In this document: positions 16,065-24,293 of the stretch, one piece after another
Position numbering within the stretch: the stretch's first letter is position 1
Layout: every line of letters starts with the position of its first letter
Source: Streptosporangium sp. NBC_01755
GTDB taxonomy: Bacteria > Actinomycetota > Actinomycetes > Streptosporangiales > Streptosporangiaceae
Direction of reading: 5' to 3'
NCBI RefSeq assembly: GCF_035917995.1
Contig: NZ_CP109131.1
Span: 8,085,095 to 8,149,094 of the forward strand
Length of the DNA: 64,000 nucleotides
The notes under the pieces: generated by a model
What the model saw: only the letters and a program-made list of their open reading frames with translations
Databases searched by the model: none
Told to the model about the DNA's origin: nothing
Made by a program: the position numbers and the translations under genes

Positions 16065-17120
16065 ATGCACGCACTCACGTCGACGGGCGGAGCCCGTCGG
16101 TCACGACCACGGTCCCTGACCGGGGCGCTCGTCGCCCTTGTCGTCACCTCGGCCCTTCTGTCCGCCTGCGGCTCCAGCGGTGAGACGGCGAGCACGTCCG
16201 GCCTCAAAATCGGTGTTTACCCGGGCGCCTTGATGAGTCTGCCGGCGTACGTCGGCGCCGACGCCGGCCTCTTCAAGAAACATGGTCTCGACGTCGATCT
16301 GGTCGACATCTCCGACGGCAGGAATATGACCTCCGCCGTGGTGAGCGGCAGTATCGACATCGAGCTCAACAGTATCGACAACAACGCCCTGGTGATCGAG
16401 CAGGGTCAGCCGATCGTCGCCGTCGCGGGGAACACCGTGCGTCCGGTCTTCACGCTGCTCGCAGGGTCCAAGCTGGCCACCCCGAACGCGGAGGCCGGGT
16501 TCCCCGGCTCGGTGCAGGACCTCAAGGGCAAGAAGATCGGCGTGATGGCGACGGGCGGCAGTGTCGAGCAGATGCTTCGCTACGTCCTCAAGGCCGCGAA
16601 GGTTGACCCGGACAAGGATGTCACGCTGGTCAGCGCCGGCCTGCCGGCCACCGGTGTCCCGGCGCTGAAGGCGAACCAGATCGACGCCTACATGTCCATT
16701 GAGCCTGCCGCGAGCCTGACCTCGCTCGACCAGAGCGGGAAGGTCGTCCTCGACCTTCGCAAGACGCCGCTGCCCGGCGAGCTGACCGAGCTGGACTGGC
16801 CCTACAACCAGTGGGCCTCAATCACGAAGACCGTTGACGCCAAACGAGACACCATCGGTGCCTTCCAGGCGGCCATGAAGGACGTCTTCGCGTTCATGGC
16901 GGATCCCACGAACCGCCCGAAGGTCAAAGAGATCGCCATGAAGCGCATCTCCGACAACGCCCAGCTTGTGGACACACTCCTGGAGACGAACATCGATGTC
17001 TTCGGATTCGAGCTGCGCCGCGATCGAGTCGAGCGGGCGTTCGACTACCTCGTCCAGACGGGGCTGATCAAGAAGCCGATCACCTACGAGGACTATGTGG
17101 CGGAAGGAGCACGGAGCTAG
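16065..17120 (+). CDS. ABC transporter substrate-binding lipoprotein (SsuA/NMT1-like)
   Basis: A 351-residue periplasmic-type binding protein. The signal peptide ends in the lipobox LSAC with Cys35, so it should be lipid-anchored outside the membrane. The mature part starts KIGVYPGALMSLPAYVG, then AGLFKKHGLDVDLVD and a long first lobe, typical of NMT1/THI5/SsuA proteins. A conserved GxxxxxxxRY-type hinge is not evident. An AAAGG ribosome site lies before the ATG. It captures the substrate for the importer. The sequence alone does not identify the ligand. Confidence 0.9.
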   Translation: MHALTSTGGARRSRPRSLTGALVALVVTSALLSACGSSGETASTSGLKIGVYPGALMSLPAYVGADAGLFKKHGLDVDLVDISDGRNMTSAVVSGSIDIELNSIDNNALVIEQGQPIVAVAGNTVRPVFTLLAGSKLATPNAEAGFPGSVQDLKGKKIGVMATGGSVEQMLRYVLKAAKVDPDKDVTLVSAGLPATGVPALKANQIDAYMSIEPAASLTSLDQSGKVVLDLRKTPLPGELTELDWPYNQWASITKTVDAKRDTIGAFQAAMKDVFAFMADPTNRPKVKEIAMKRISDNAQLVDTLLETNIDVFGFELRRDRVERAFDYLVQTGLIKKPITYEDYVAEGARS

Positions 17121-17147
17121 CCGGTCACGGCGTCTCCGGGTACGACG

Positions 17148-18152
17148 ATGACGAGCTGCTGTAGCCCCGGCCGTGGGGAGTCTGTCCCGAACACCCCGGC
17201 CTCTCTGTGGGCAACCGAGTCCGGTGTTGTCGGCCCTGCCGACCGGGACTACTGCGGGCCGCATCCACAGGGAATGGTCCAGCTCGGCGGGGTTGCGTTC
17301 ACCATGGGTGACGACCGGCGCCTCGGACCCGGTGGGGACGGGGAGGCGCCGGCGCGGCGAGTGATCGTCGATCCGTACTGGATCGACGTGGCGGCCGTTA
17401 CCAACGCCGACTTCGCGGAGTTCGTGGCGGAGACCGGCTATGTCACGGAAGCGGAGGCGTTCGGCTGGAGCTTTGTCTTCGAGCGGTTCGTCGACCGGCG
17501 AGTCGCTCGGCGCCTGGAGGCCGCTCCCGGTGTCGTGCCTCGCTGGTGGGTCGCCGTCGAGGGTGCCTCGTGGCGGCGCCCTCACGGCCATGGTTCCCCG
17601 GTGGAGGAGCTTGCGGACCATCCCGTCGTGCACGTGTCCTGGAACGACGCGAACGCGTACTGCCGATGGGCTGGAAAGCGGCTGCCGACCGAGGCGGAGT
17701 GGGAGTACGGCGCACGGAGCGGGCTGGACGGCGCGGTCTATCCATGGGGGGACGAGCTGACACCGGGCGGTGAGCACCGGTGCAACATCTGGCAGGGCGA
17801 GTTCCCCGGCGCCAACACGGCCGACGATGGGTACGTCGGCACGGCCCCCGCGCGATCCTTCCAGCCCAACGGGCACGGCCTCTACAACACGTGCGGCAAC
17901 GTCTGGGAATGGTGCGCCGACTGGTTCAGCGACACCTGGCACGCCGTCGATCGTCCACACACGCGCCGAAGCCCGGCAGGCCCTCCGCAGGGAACCGCGA
18001 GGGTCATCAAAGGCGGTTCCTATCTCTGCCACGACTCGTACTGCTTCCGCTACCGGCCGGCGGCCAGGAGCGGCAACACCCCCGACAGCAGCACGGGGCA
18101 CATGGGCTTCCGCTGTGCGCGCGACGCGATGCCGGGCGAGCCCGTCCTATGA
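17148..18152 (+). CDS. Formylglycine-generating enzyme (sulfatase-modifying factor)
   Basis: A 334-residue FGE that oxidises the Cys of CxPxR in sulfatases to formylglycine, using copper and O2. The FGE-sulfatase domain starts at about 40 (GMVQLGGVAFTMGD). Hallmarks are TNADFAEFV, HPVVHVSWNDA, KRLPTEAEWEYGAR, NGHGLYNTCGNVWEW and the active-site segment GGSYLCHDSYC (289-299) with both copper/catalytic cysteines, C294 and C299, followed by NTPDSSTGHMGFRC. It closely follows the Streptomyces/mycobacterial type as remembered. Its position in the importer operon, opposite the sulfatase arm, argues for dedicated maturation. The extra N-terminal cysteines (CC at 4-5) are not part of the core. Confidence 0.95.
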   Translation: MTSCCSPGRGESVPNTPASLWATESGVVGPADRDYCGPHPQGMVQLGGVAFTMGDDRRLGPGGDGEAPARRVIVDPYWIDVAAVTNADFAEFVAETGYVTEAEAFGWSFVFERFVDRRVARRLEAAPGVVPRWWVAVEGASWRRPHGHGSPVEELADHPVVHVSWNDANAYCRWAGKRLPTEAEWEYGARSGLDGAVYPWGDELTPGGEHRCNIWQGEFPGANTADDGYVGTAPARSFQPNGHGLYNTCGNVWEWCADWFSDTWHAVDRPHTRRSPAGPPQGTARVIKGGSYLCHDSYCFRYRPAARSGNTPDSSTGHMGFRCARDAMPGEPVL

Positions 18153-18190
18153 CGACCCGGGCCTGAGCGCCCTGACGAGCGGATCGGACG

Positions 18191-18922
18191 ATGTCAGAAA
18201 CGATCAAGATCCTCAACTTCGTCGAGCCCATCGCGGGGGCCGAGGACTACTGCGAGGAGTACTACCGCACGGTGCACGTGCCGCTGATCGCGCGCACCCT
18301 CAGAGAGGATCCGCGGTGGGTCAGCTACTACCAGAACCGCCTCGTCGCCGGCTACGACGCCCTGGGCGGCTTCAGCAAGCGGCCTGACCGCTGGCGCCTT
18401 GTGCTGCTCAGAGGGGTGGCTGAGGAGGCGGGCGGCGGCCGCGCCTTCCGTCCGAACAACCCCGAGCTGCAACGTGTCGTCGAACTCGACCACCCCAACT
18501 TCCTGTCGGCGATCACTCGTCTCGAAGCACGTGAGGTCACCGTTCACGACTCCCTGGGAGCCCAGAGCGCGTTGAACAAGTACGTCGTCGCGTTCGCGTC
18601 GGCGGGTGAAATGGCATCGGGCAGGAGCGCCGCCGTCGACGAGTTCATGGAAGCGGCATCGTCCGCAGTCGGCTGCAGGCTCGCTCTGGTTAACCAGGTC
18701 ATAGGCGAGGTGGAGAGCACCACGGTCGGCCAGGCGGTCGTGCCCTCGGACCGGTACGTCGCTGTGCCGACCTTCCACCACGTCGTGGAGCTGTACTTCG
18801 ACAACCCCTTCGACGCGCGCAGCTTCTTCGCGAGCGCCGACGTCCTGGAGCGGCTGCACTACGGCGAGAGCAGGACCGAGGTGTTCGAGGCCCAGGAGTC
18901 GTGCGGATTCGACCGTCGCTGA
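18191..18922 (+). CDS. EthD-domain protein (dimeric alpha-beta barrel)
   Basis: A 243-residue protein made of two EthD/ferredoxin-like halves. The first contains DYCEEYYRTVHVPLIARTL (about 18-36), the usual EthD pattern of a Y/H-x-x-H helix. The second begins about residue 125 (LNKYVVAFASAGE). EthD proteins occur in ether, aromatic and polyketide degradation clusters as small hydrolase/isomerase-like or accessory factors, and biochemical functions are rarely known. It follows the FGE gene by 38 bp. A role in handling a reactive ring intermediate is possible but unproven. Confidence 0.75.
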   Translation: MSETIKILNFVEPIAGAEDYCEEYYRTVHVPLIARTLREDPRWVSYYQNRLVAGYDALGGFSKRPDRWRLVLLRGVAEEAGGGRAFRPNNPELQRVVELDHPNFLSAITRLEAREVTVHDSLGAQSALNKYVVAFASAGEMASGRSAAVDEFMEAASSAVGCRLALVNQVIGEVESTTVGQAVVPSDRYVAVPTFHHVVELYFDNPFDARSFFASADVLERLHYGESRTEVFEAQESCGFDRR

Positions 18923-18964
18923 AGTATGTGCCCCCACGAGGTCACCTGAAGCTTGGAGAAACGA

Positions 18965-19990
18965 ATGGATGGAGAAGAGATGCGGAGCTCGACCGGCCCT
19001 AGAGAAGCCCCCGAACGGCCCAGAGTCGCCGTCCTGGCCACGAGGCAGCTGGCTGTTCCGCGGGAGGACGACCGCAGTCTCGAAGAGATGATCTTTGCTG
19101 TTGCCGCGGCGGCGTTGAGTGCGGTTGGGCTCCAGGCCTCCACTGTCGGCAGCATTGTCCTCTACGGCAACGACCAGATGAACGGGCGAGTTATCTCGTG
19201 CATGGTCGGTGCAGGTCCAGCCGGCGGCGTCGACCGCGACGTCACGATGATCGCGTCATCGGGCGAGCACGCCTTCATCTATGCCTATCTCCGGTTGCTG
19301 GCCGGTCAGGACCAGAACGTCCTGCTGGTCGGCTGGGGCAAACCGAGCGAGGGCGTGTCACCTGAGCACGCGCAGTTGGTGAGTGCCGAGCCGTATCTGC
19401 TCCGGCGCGTAGGGATGAACGACACGATCGCAGCCGCGCTCCAGGCTTCCCGGATGACGACGACCGCCGCAACCGGGCGCGCTACCGCATGGCCCCTGAC
19501 GGCCGCGGACCTCCCTGCCGATAACGACGTGGTCTACGCGGCCATCCTCGCTGCCGAAGGCAGCTTTGAGCCGGAAACCGAGCTGGCCTGGGTGCTCGGG
19601 GCGGGCTGGGCCATGGATGGCTATGACATGGGTACCCGGGACGTCGCCGAGATGCCCGCACTTGCCGCGGCGCTTCAGCAGATCGAGAAGCGAGGGGTGC
19701 CCGGTGCGGCCCGGTGGAGCATCGTCGAGATTGCCGCACCGAGCGAGGTGGCCACGAGGGCGGTGGTCGGCAAGCTAGGCCTCCGCGACGACGTACGGAT
19801 CAACGCGGCCGGCAGCACTGCGGACTTCATGTCGACGTCGTCGACGTCCGGTCTGGGACGGTTCATCGCAGCCGTCGACGCGCTCGACTCCCAGCCCGCC
19901 GGCTCGATCTCCGCCGGCATCGGGCTCCAGGGATTCGCCGGACAAGGAGCAGCAGTCATGGTCTTCGGTGGGAAGGGAGGCAACCTGTGA
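18965..19990 (+). CDS. Thiolase-fold protein lacking catalytic residues (partner subunit)
   Basis: A 341-residue divergent thiolase-fold protein. It has recognisable strands (SSGEHAFIYAYLRLLAGQ, then VLLVGWGK) where a thiolase would have CASGxxA and a VVVGGxE-type strand, but the catalytic cysteine and the HxxF and GHP histidines are not present. The GGAG ribosome site favours ATG 18965 over the TTG at 18953. Its stop overlaps the next start by 4 bp (GTGA). With the following thiolase-like and DUF35 genes it likely forms a multi-subunit enzyme in which it is structural or cofactor-binding. Confidence 0.7.
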   Translation: MDGEEMRSSTGPREAPERPRVAVLATRQLAVPREDDRSLEEMIFAVAAAALSAVGLQASTVGSIVLYGNDQMNGRVISCMVGAGPAGGVDRDVTMIASSGEHAFIYAYLRLLAGQDQNVLLVGWGKPSEGVSPEHAQLVSAEPYLLRRVGMNDTIAAALQASRMTTTAATGRATAWPLTAADLPADNDVVYAAILAAEGSFEPETELAWVLGAGWAMDGYDMGTRDVAEMPALAAALQQIEKRGVPGAARWSIVEIAAPSEVATRAVVGKLGLRDDVRINAAGSTADFMSTSSTSGLGRFIAAVDALDSQPAGSISAGIGLQGFAGQGAAVMVFGGKGGNL

Positions 19991-21180
19991 GCAACGTGGG
20001 CATAATTGGCTTCGGTCAAACCAAGCATGTGACTCGCCGCGAGGACGTCACATTCCCGGAGCTGGTGAAGGAGGGAGCGGACCTCGCGCTGGAGAACGCC
20101 GGCATCGGCATCGATGATGTCGACGCGGTCGTCTTCCCGCTCGCTCCTGATGCGCTCGTCGGCGTCGGCAACGGCGAACGGTGGTGCGTGGACGCCGTCG
20201 GAGCTGTCGGCAAGCCGTTTATGCGGGTGAACAACGGCGGAGCCACGGGCATGAGCGCTGTCCTCACCGCCTGGACGCACATCGCCTCCGGGATGTTCGA
20301 CGTGGTGCTGGTGGCCGGGGCCGACCGGGTCTCGGAGTCCGGCTCGGCGCAGTCCGTTCTGAACAAGATGTGGGACGTCGGCTACGAACGGCCGCTGCCG
20401 CTCAACACCATCACGATGCTCGCGCTGTCCGCGGCTCGCTACATGTACCTCTACGATTCCACGGAGGAGGACATGGCGCGGGTCAGCGTCAAGAACCGGT
20501 ACCACGCGAGTCTGAACCCGTACGCGCACCTACGCGACCGGATCTCGATCGAGGAGGTCCTGAACAGCCGGCAGCTGGCTTGGCCCATCAAGCTCGGCGA
20601 TGCCTGTCCCGCCTCCACGGGCGCGGCCGGCGTGGTCCTGGTCTCCGAGCGTTACGCCAAGGCACACGGACACCGGGCGGCCTGGATACGCGGCATAGGG
20701 CAGAACACCGAGACGTTCTGGATGGGTGACCGGGTCGGCCCGAAGGCCCAGGGGGACCACGCCGACGCGGACGCGTTGGCGACGGCGTTCCAGCGTGCCT
20801 ACGACATGGCAGGGCTCACCGACCCGCGCTCCCAGGTCCATGCGGCCGAGATTTACGCACCGTTCTCAAGTGTCGAACTGCATGTCATCGAGGCCGCCGG
20901 ACTGGCCGCGAAGGGCCAGGCCCCGAAGCGGCTCGCGGCCGGTGAGTTCACCCTCGGCTCGGCAGGGCCCGTGGTCAACCCTTCGGGCGGAACCCAGTGC
21001 TCGAACCCGATCACCGTCACCGGCGTGATCCGGGTGGGTGAGGCCGCGCTGCAGGTCCTCGGCCAGGCAGGGGAGCGCCAGGTGCCTGGCGCCACCACCG
21101 CGATCGCCAGCGCCATCGGTGGCGACCACCAGTTCTACTCGACCATGGTTCTTTCCAACTCCCTGGAGGAGATCGCATGA
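19987..21180 (+). CDS. Thiolase-superfamily protein, Ltp2/SCP-x-like (possible aldolase)
   Basis: A 397-residue thiolase-superfamily protein. The family blocks are in place but the chemistry is changed. VNNGGATG (81-88) has Gly where SCP-x thiolases have Cys. EIYAPFS (288-294) has Tyr290 where the HDCFS histidine should be. NPSGGTQCSNP (331-341) lacks the GHP histidine. Loss of Cys with gain of Tyr resembles Ltp2-type retro-aldolases of steroid side-chain breakdown, which also need a DUF35 partner like the next gene. It therefore probably cleaves or forms a C-C bond in an acyl-CoA rather than doing thiolysis. GTG 19987 overlaps the previous stop. Confidence 0.82.
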   Translation: MSNVGIIGFGQTKHVTRREDVTFPELVKEGADLALENAGIGIDDVDAVVFPLAPDALVGVGNGERWCVDAVGAVGKPFMRVNNGGATGMSAVLTAWTHIASGMFDVVLVAGADRVSESGSAQSVLNKMWDVGYERPLPLNTITMLALSAARYMYLYDSTEEDMARVSVKNRYHASLNPYAHLRDRISIEEVLNSRQLAWPIKLGDACPASTGAAGVVLVSERYAKAHGHRAAWIRGIGQNTETFWMGDRVGPKAQGDHADADALATAFQRAYDMAGLTDPRSQVHAAEIYAPFSSVELHVIEAAGLAAKGQAPKRLAAGEFTLGSAGPVVNPSGGTQCSNPITVTGVIRVGEAALQVLGQAGERQVPGATTAIASAIGGDHQFYSTMVLSNSLEEIA

Positions 21181-21710
21181 CCAGCACCCCCCGGTCACAG
21201 GCGGTTGTAATTCCCGAGCCGTCCACCGGCCCTCGCTTCTACGAGCAGACCTGGGACCTGTCGTACCGGCACGCACTCGGTAACACCACCTCCAGGTTCC
21301 TTGCCGGATTGGCCGCGGGCCGGGTGTACGGACGCGCGTGCTCTCAGTGTCGGCGTGTGCTTGTCCCTGCACGGTCGTTCTGCGACCGTTGCCACCGCGC
21401 CACCGGGGACTGGCTCCAGGTGAGCACGAGCGGCGTCATCGAGATGTTCACCGTGGTATACGAACCCTTCCGCGGGCTTCCCGAACCGCCGTACGCTCTC
21501 GCGTACGTCATGCTCGACGGAGCGGACACCGCGCTCCCCGGCTATGTCCGTGGCCTCGACCTGACCGACGTCGAGGCGGTGACCAAGACGCTGGCCATCG
21601 GAACGCGGGTCCGGGTCGCCTTCGCCGAGAACTCGGTCGGCAGTGTCGCCGACTACTGGTTCGAGCTCGAGACGGATTCCGCCGACCCGAGTGTCGGGGC
21701 CAATGGCTAG
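21177..21710 (+). CDS. Zn-ribbon/OB-fold DUF35 protein
   Basis: A 177-residue DUF35 protein with a four-cysteine zinc ribbon (C55, C58, C69, C72) followed by an OB fold (about 80-165, with EMFTVVYEPFRGLP and the strand LPGYVRG). DUF35 proteins bind thiolase-superfamily enzymes, for example ChsH2 with Ltp2 or archaeal thiolase/HMG-CoA synthase complexes, and channel CoA substrates. It overlaps the preceding gene by 4 bp (ATGA) and the CoA ligase by 8 bp, so all are translated together. It should be the partner of the proteins from 18965 and 19987. Confidence 0.88.
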   Translation: MTSTPRSQAVVIPEPSTGPRFYEQTWDLSYRHALGNTTSRFLAGLAAGRVYGRACSQCRRVLVPARSFCDRCHRATGDWLQVSTSGVIEMFTVVYEPFRGLPEPPYALAYVMLDGADTALPGYVRGLDLTDVEAVTKTLAIGTRVRVAFAENSVGSVADYWFELETDSADPSVGANG

Positions 21711-23370
21711 CTCGGCGTCACCGGCACTGAGCCATGTCGGTCCGATACAGTGGCCCGCGACGGCTCCGCGACCGGCAATCTCAACCCTCCCCGGACTCAT
21801 TGACTCGTTCGCCGAATCCCACGGGGATCGGCCGGCTGTCGTGTTCGAGGGACGCGAGATCAGCTACGGTGAGCTCGCGGAGCGCAGCCAGCGGGTTGCC
21901 GCTGCCCTCAGGGGGTTGAGGGTTGGGCGCGGCAGCGTCGTCGGACTGCTCGCCCCCAACTCTGTCGACTGGCTCGCGCTCACCATCGGCGCCGTACGCG
22001 CCGGTGCTCAGGTCCATGTGTTCAATACCTGGGTGAAGCCGAGCGAGCTGGACTACCTGCTCAGAGCGTCACGGGCCGAGCTCCTGGTCAGCGCTGCCGG
22101 CTTCGCCTCGAACGACATCCTCGGCACCTTGGCCGGACTGCTCCAGGAGGCGCAGCTAGACGCACCAGGTGGCTGGTCCAGTGATAGGTACCCTCATCTG
22201 AGGACTGTCGCGATCCTTGACGGGGAGTGCTCAGTAAGCGGTTTCGAGTGCTGGGGCCCACTCGCGGGACAAGCTGACCCGCTCCGAGCAGATGACAGTC
22301 GTCCGACGGAGGCACCCGTCGTCGTCTATACCTCCGGGTCGACCCGGTTTCCCAAGGCCGTGCCGCTCACTCAGTTCGACATGATCGAGAACGGCTTTGC
22401 CATAGGGACCCGCATGCACCTCAGGCGCGACGACCGGGTGTGGCTCGGTAGTCCTCTCTTCTGGAGCTACGGCATCGCTAACGCGGCTATGGCCACCTTC
22501 ACTCACGGGGCCTGCCTTGTGCTCGAGGACCGGTTCGATGCCCAGCGGGCCGCGGAGACGATGCGTCGCGAACGCTGTACGGTGGCGTATCTGTTGCCGG
22601 CAATGGTGGAGTCCATCCGGAGCAGTGCGCGCGACGTCGTCGCGAAGCTCGACCACCTTCGTACTGGGCTGACCATCGGTCGCCCCGACGAACTGAAGTG
22701 CATCGTGGATGAGCTCGGCATCAAATCTATTTGCAACATCTACGGCTCAACGGAGGTCTACGGCAACTGCTGTGTTACCGATGCGGACGACCCTCTCGAT
22801 ATCCGTATGGTCTCGCAGGGGTTACCACTGCCAGGAGTGGAGATTCGGGTAGTCGACCACGAGAGCGGAGCAGTGGTTCCCAGGACCCAGCCGGGGCATC
22901 TCCAGGTCCGTGGCAGGGTCATGCCCGGCTATCTGCCTACCGCAGACGGGCAGCAGGTTCCGGACCCAATCACGAGTGATGGTTGGTACGACACGGGTGA
23001 CACGGCCTTCATCCGGGAGGACGGACGTTTGGTCTTTGTCGGGCGGCACTCCGAGATGATCAAGACGTCCGGTATCAATATCTCGCCCGCCGAGATCGAG
23101 GCCCATCTGCGCGCCCATCCAGCTGTGGTCCAGGCTGCCGTGGTCGCGGCGCCGGACCCGCGGCGGGGCGAGGTGCCGATCGCCTTTGTCGTAACGTCAG
23201 GATCTACGAGCGAGGCCGAATTGACCGAGCATTGTCGAAACGCGTTGTCTTCCTACAAGATGCCCGCTCGAGTGGTCTTGGTGCCCGCACTCCCGCTCAC
23301 CTCCACCGGCAAGCTCGCGCGCAAGGCGCTCCTGGACGAGGCTCGGAAGGTGGTGCGTACCGTTGCCTGA
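21703..23370 (+). CDS. AMP-dependent acyl-CoA synthetase/ligase
   Basis: A 555-residue ANL-superfamily ligase that activates a carboxylic acid to its CoA thioester through an acyl-adenylate. The P-loop is VVYTSGSTRFPKAVPLT, the adenine-binding part is NIYGSTEVYG, the hinge is WYDTGDTAFIREDGRLVFVGR, and the C-terminal lysine lies in LTSTGKLARKAL. The second Lys-loop position after TSGST has RFPKA rather than GxPKA. The ATG 21703 inside the previous gene's end is preferred over the longer frame at 21643. It follows aldehyde oxidation in the model and feeds the CoA-dependent cleavage enzymes. Confidence 0.9.
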   Translation: MASSASPALSHVGPIQWPATAPRPAISTLPGLIDSFAESHGDRPAVVFEGREISYGELAERSQRVAAALRGLRVGRGSVVGLLAPNSVDWLALTIGAVRAGAQVHVFNTWVKPSELDYLLRASRAELLVSAAGFASNDILGTLAGLLQEAQLDAPGGWSSDRYPHLRTVAILDGECSVSGFECWGPLAGQADPLRADDSRPTEAPVVVYTSGSTRFPKAVPLTQFDMIENGFAIGTRMHLRRDDRVWLGSPLFWSYGIANAAMATFTHGACLVLEDRFDAQRAAETMRRERCTVAYLLPAMVESIRSSARDVVAKLDHLRTGLTIGRPDELKCIVDELGIKSICNIYGSTEVYGNCCVTDADDPLDIRMVSQGLPLPGVEIRVVDHESGAVVPRTQPGHLQVRGRVMPGYLPTADGQQVPDPITSDGWYDTGDTAFIREDGRLVFVGRHSEMIKTSGINISPAEIEAHLRAHPAVVQAAVVAAPDPRRGEVPIAFVVTSGSTSEAELTEHCRNALSSYKMPARVVLVPALPLTSTGKLARKALLDEARKVVRTVA

Positions 23371-24292
23371 GTTGCGGCCCGGCCACAGTGCGGACGACCG
23401 AGTGCGTAGCCGTGTCGGTAACTGGGGGCGTTGGGGCACCGAGGACGAGGCGGGTGCGCTCAACCTTGTTCAAGCAGCCCAGGTCCGAGTGGCGATACAG
23501 GCGGCGACCGACGGGGAGGTGGTATCGCTCGCGCAGCCATGCGGGCCGGACGGGATGGTATCTCCGCATCGACGTCGGCCTGCGCGGTTCATGGACAGAG
23601 ACGCCGGTGACTACGCCTTGGGTGCTCGTGCCCCTCATGGGTTTAGGTTCGCCGAGGACACCGTGCAGCTTCCGACCCACAGCGGGACCCATCTCGACGC
23701 GCTGTGCCATGTGTGGGAGGGAGATGCTCTTTACAATGGTCATCCCGCCAGCGGTGTCAGGTCGACGCGCGGAGCCGACCGCTGTGGGGCCGAGGCTCTC
23801 CGACCGGTCGTCACGCGGGGGGTCCTGGTGGATATGCAGGAGCACTTGGGCCGCCCCCTGGAAGCCGGTGAAGCCGTCACCGCCCAGTTGCTCCGGTTGT
23901 GCCTGGACGAGCGCGGCGTGCATCTGGAACCCGGCGACGCCGTCTTGATCAGGACCGGATGGTGGGAGAGAGGCCTGAGCGCCGAGGTCTATCACCGGGC
24001 CGAGCCCGGGATCGACCTCGCTGCGGCTTGGTTCCTAGCTGAGCAGGACGTGAGCCTGGTCGGCGCGGACAACTACGCGATCGAGCAGCAGCCCAGCGCG
24101 CCTGGCACTTCCTTTCCGGTCCATCTCTGCTTGCTGCATAAGTTTGGTGTGCCAATGCTCGAGAACCTTGACCTAAGCCGCCTGGCCGAGGCGCTTCGTC
24201 AACGCGGGCGATCGGTGTTCGCACTCGTCGTCGCACCCTTGCCGCTCCAAGGATCGACCGCGGCACCGGTGTGTCCTGTGGCGGTGCTGTGA
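23363..24292 (+). CDS. Cyclase family protein (PF04199), canonical metal motif
   Basis: A 309-residue metal-dependent cyclase/hydrolase superfamily protein. HSGTHLDALCHV (about 106-117) is the complete HxGTHxDxxxH metal motif, missing in the other cyclase at 10212. GDAVLIRTGWW and GADNYAIEQQPS are standard later strands. Translation begins at a TTG (23363), overlapping the CoA ligase stop by 8 bp; no better start is in frame. Its presence twice in one regulon suggests two different ring or amide/ester cleavage steps, or a heteromeric enzyme. Confidence 0.85.
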   Translation: MPELRPGHSADDRVRSRVGNWGRWGTEDEAGALNLVQAAQVRVAIQAATDGEVVSLAQPCGPDGMVSPHRRRPARFMDRDAGDYALGARAPHGFRFAEDTVQLPTHSGTHLDALCHVWEGDALYNGHPASGVRSTRGADRCGAEALRPVVTRGVLVDMQEHLGRPLEAGEAVTAQLLRLCLDERGVHLEPGDAVLIRTGWWERGLSAEVYHRAEPGIDLAAAWFLAEQDVSLVGADNYAIEQQPSAPGTSFPVHLCLLHKFGVPMLENLDLSRLAEALRQRGRSVFALVVAPLPLQGSTAAPVCPVAVL

Positions 24293-24293
24293 C

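Noticed and set aside
15062..16207. Minus-strand 381-codon frame opposite the ABC permease
   Set aside because: Its composition is typical of reverse-frame shadows (H, Q, R, E-rich) and it crosses gene borders.
16818..18101. Minus-strand 427-codon frame opposite the formylglycine-generating enzyme
   Set aside because: Shadow; the plus strand encodes an FGE with complete active-site segment.
17148..18152. FGE-fold protein as an ergothioneine-type (EgtB) oxygenase
   Set aside because: It lacks a DinB N-terminal domain and has the Cys-containing GGSYLCHDSYC segment diagnostic of sulfatase-modifying FGE.
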